A stretch of DNA of 34,071 nt from Streptomyces novaecaesareae. Its GTDB lineage: Bacteria; Actinomycetota; Actinomycetes; Streptomycetales; Streptomycetaceae. The position numbers and the translations under genes are program-made. Within the stretch, counting starts at the first letter, position 1; every line of letters starts with the position of its first letter. The DNA is taken from assembly GCF_000716875.1 (NCBI RefSeq), contig NZ_JNWQ01000072.1, forward strand, positions 1 through 34,071. The letters run 5' to 3'. The notes under the pieces are model-generated. The model worked only from the letters and a program-made list of their open reading frames with translations. It ran no database searches and was not told the DNA's origin. Positions 33,179 to 34,071 of the stretch are shown piece after piece.

Positions 33179-34014
33179 TCAGTTCCTCCGGTTTCCGCCG
33201 ACGATGGCCTTTCCGGCCGGGATCTTGATCAGGTAGCCGCCGTCCAGCTCGGTGCGGCCACCCGGCGGCAGGTCGACCCGCCAGAGCCGGGTGCCGGTCG
33301 GGCACTCCGGCGTGGAGACGGCCGGCGCGTGCCAGTCGGCGCGCTCCTCGATCCGGATCTCGGCGTCGGAGGTGACCGGCACGCGCTCGCGGACCTCCAC
33401 GGTGACGGCGCGTCCGAGCCGGTTCGCCAGTTCGACGTGAACCCGGTGGTCGAGCACGGTGCTGTTGCCCTTCAGCATGCCGGTGGTGGACTCGCGCAGC
33501 TCGGTGCGGCGCGCCACCTCGATGCTCTCCGTGACGCCGATGCCCAGGCGCCGGGTGCCGCCGGGCGCCAGGGTGGGCAGGGCGGCGGTGAGCAGGAACT
33601 CGCCGTCCACGGTCACCTCGACCGGGCCGGCCAGGACGGCGCGGTCGGTGCGGTTGGCGAGCACCAGGGTCGCGTACACCTTCTCCTCGACGGCGGGGAC
33701 GGTGACGAACTCGGGCAGGACGGAGAGCGGGATCTCGTCCACGGTCACGGTGTGCCAGGTGCCGTCGGACGGGATGTCGGCGGGGGCGGCGGCGTCGAAG
33801 CGGTGGTCGAAGGACCCGGCCGACTCGCGGGGCGGGACGGCGTGGCGCGGGAGGGGGAGGCGGCGGATCTGCTCGCCCGGGTTGCCACCCGGCAGGACCC
33901 GGTCCAGCTCCTCGCGTTCGAGGCGCTCGGCGCGGGGGTGCAGGGTGCCGCGCCGGGCGGGCGGCTCGTCGGGGCCGGCCAGGACGAGGTCGGGGTAATC
34001 GAGCAGGGTGGCGT
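33179..34014 (-). CDS. DUF4139 protein, 5' end missing at contig edge
   Basis: The C-terminal 278 residues of a second DUF4139 protein, reading leftwards from the contig edge. Recognisable parts are DIPSDGTWHTVTVDEIPLSV, FVTVPAVEEKVYATLVLANR, TDRAVLAGPVEVTVDGEFLL, then LKGNSTVLDHRVHVELANRL and VEVRERVPVTSDAEIRIEER, ending GGYLIKIPAGKAIVGGNRRN. An internal GTG at 33748 could be mistaken for the start, but the same frame runs open upstream to 34014 with plausible protein sequence (LLDYPDLVLAGPDEP). The true N-terminus is therefore outside the window. It is a tandem, translationally linked paralogue of the gene at 31578 (2-base gap). The two may form a complex. Confidence 0.9.
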
Positions 34015-34071
34015 CTGTCTCTTATACACATCTCCGAGCCCACGAGACAGGCAGAAATCTCGTATGCCGTC
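34015..34071. other. Illumina Nextera adapter contamination (not genomic)
   Basis: CTGTCTCTTATACACATCT at 34015-34033 is the Nextera transposase mosaic end. CCGAGCCCACGAGAC (34034-34048) is the read-2 adapter remainder. AGGCAGAA (34049-34056) has the length and sequence of the i7 index known as N703. ATCTCGTATGCCGTC (34057-34071) is the start of the P7 flow-cell sequence. The order is exactly that of read-through past a short insert. These 57 bases should be trimmed. On the minus strand they translate to MGSEMCIRDR and MYKRQ, well-known artefact peptides. Confidence 0.99.

Overview
This window is very GC-rich and reads as actinobacterial chromosomal core DNA, almost certainly Streptomycetaceae (Streptomyces or Kitasatospora). 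The evidence is frequent GTG and TTG starts, the block nadK, recN, glycosyltransferase, pyrG, Nudix, AfsR-like, ald, parA-like, scpA, scpB, pseudouridine synthase, and close matches to remembered family sequences. It looks like one end-to-end contig of a short-read assembly. The left edge breaks inside a 5S rRNA gene. The right edge (34015-34071) is not genomic: it is an Illumina Nextera transposase adapter, index and P7 tail.

Layout. 1-145: 3' part of 5S rRNA and its terminator. 330-2645: a 771-residue protein with about 420 residues of Arg/Asp/Gly repeats, a TPR domain and an acidic tail. 2730-9474: a DUF1015 protein (-), a small TPR protein, a HAD-IIA phosphatase, an SCP2-like protein (-), a histone H1-like Lys/Ala-rich protein, a small conserved protein, TlyA rRNA methyltransferase and NAD kinase. 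9508-11814: a MocR-type regulator divergent from a YczE-type membrane protein, a likely regulator/target pair sitting between nadK and recN. 11891-19428: recN, a GT4 glycosyltransferase, a GH15 glucoamylase/trehalase-like enzyme (-) and pyrG. 19550-24055: a Nudix hydrolase, an AfsR-like STAND/TPR protein and alanine dehydrogenase with a strong promoter. 24382-29757: ParA-like ATPase, a small protein with a possible ribbon-helix-helix end, three near-perfect 17-bp palindromes, ScpA, ScpB and an RsuA/RluB-type pseudouridine synthase with a Gly/Arg-rich tail. 30033-34014: a two-HTH regulator, a DUF952 protein (-) and a tandem pair of DUF4139 proteins (-), the second cut off by the contig end.

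Working together. ParA-like, the RHH-like protein, ScpA and ScpB form a chromosome organisation/segregation block. TlyA and the pseudouridine synthase modify rRNA. NAD kinase, CTP synthase, the Nudix enzyme and Ald are nucleotide and amino-acid housekeeping. RecN is double-strand-break repair.

Most notable observations: (1) three evenly spaced palindromes between the RHH-like gene and scpA; (2) the giant charged-repeat TPR protein; (3) the MocR/YczE module with a 21-bp-spaced direct repeat between the divergent genes; (4) adapter sequence at the contig end that creates false ORFs. I found no CRISPR array, prophage, insertion sequence or biosynthetic cluster. I cannot demonstrate a wholly new system; the ParA/RHH/palindrome/Scp neighbourhood is the best candidate for one.
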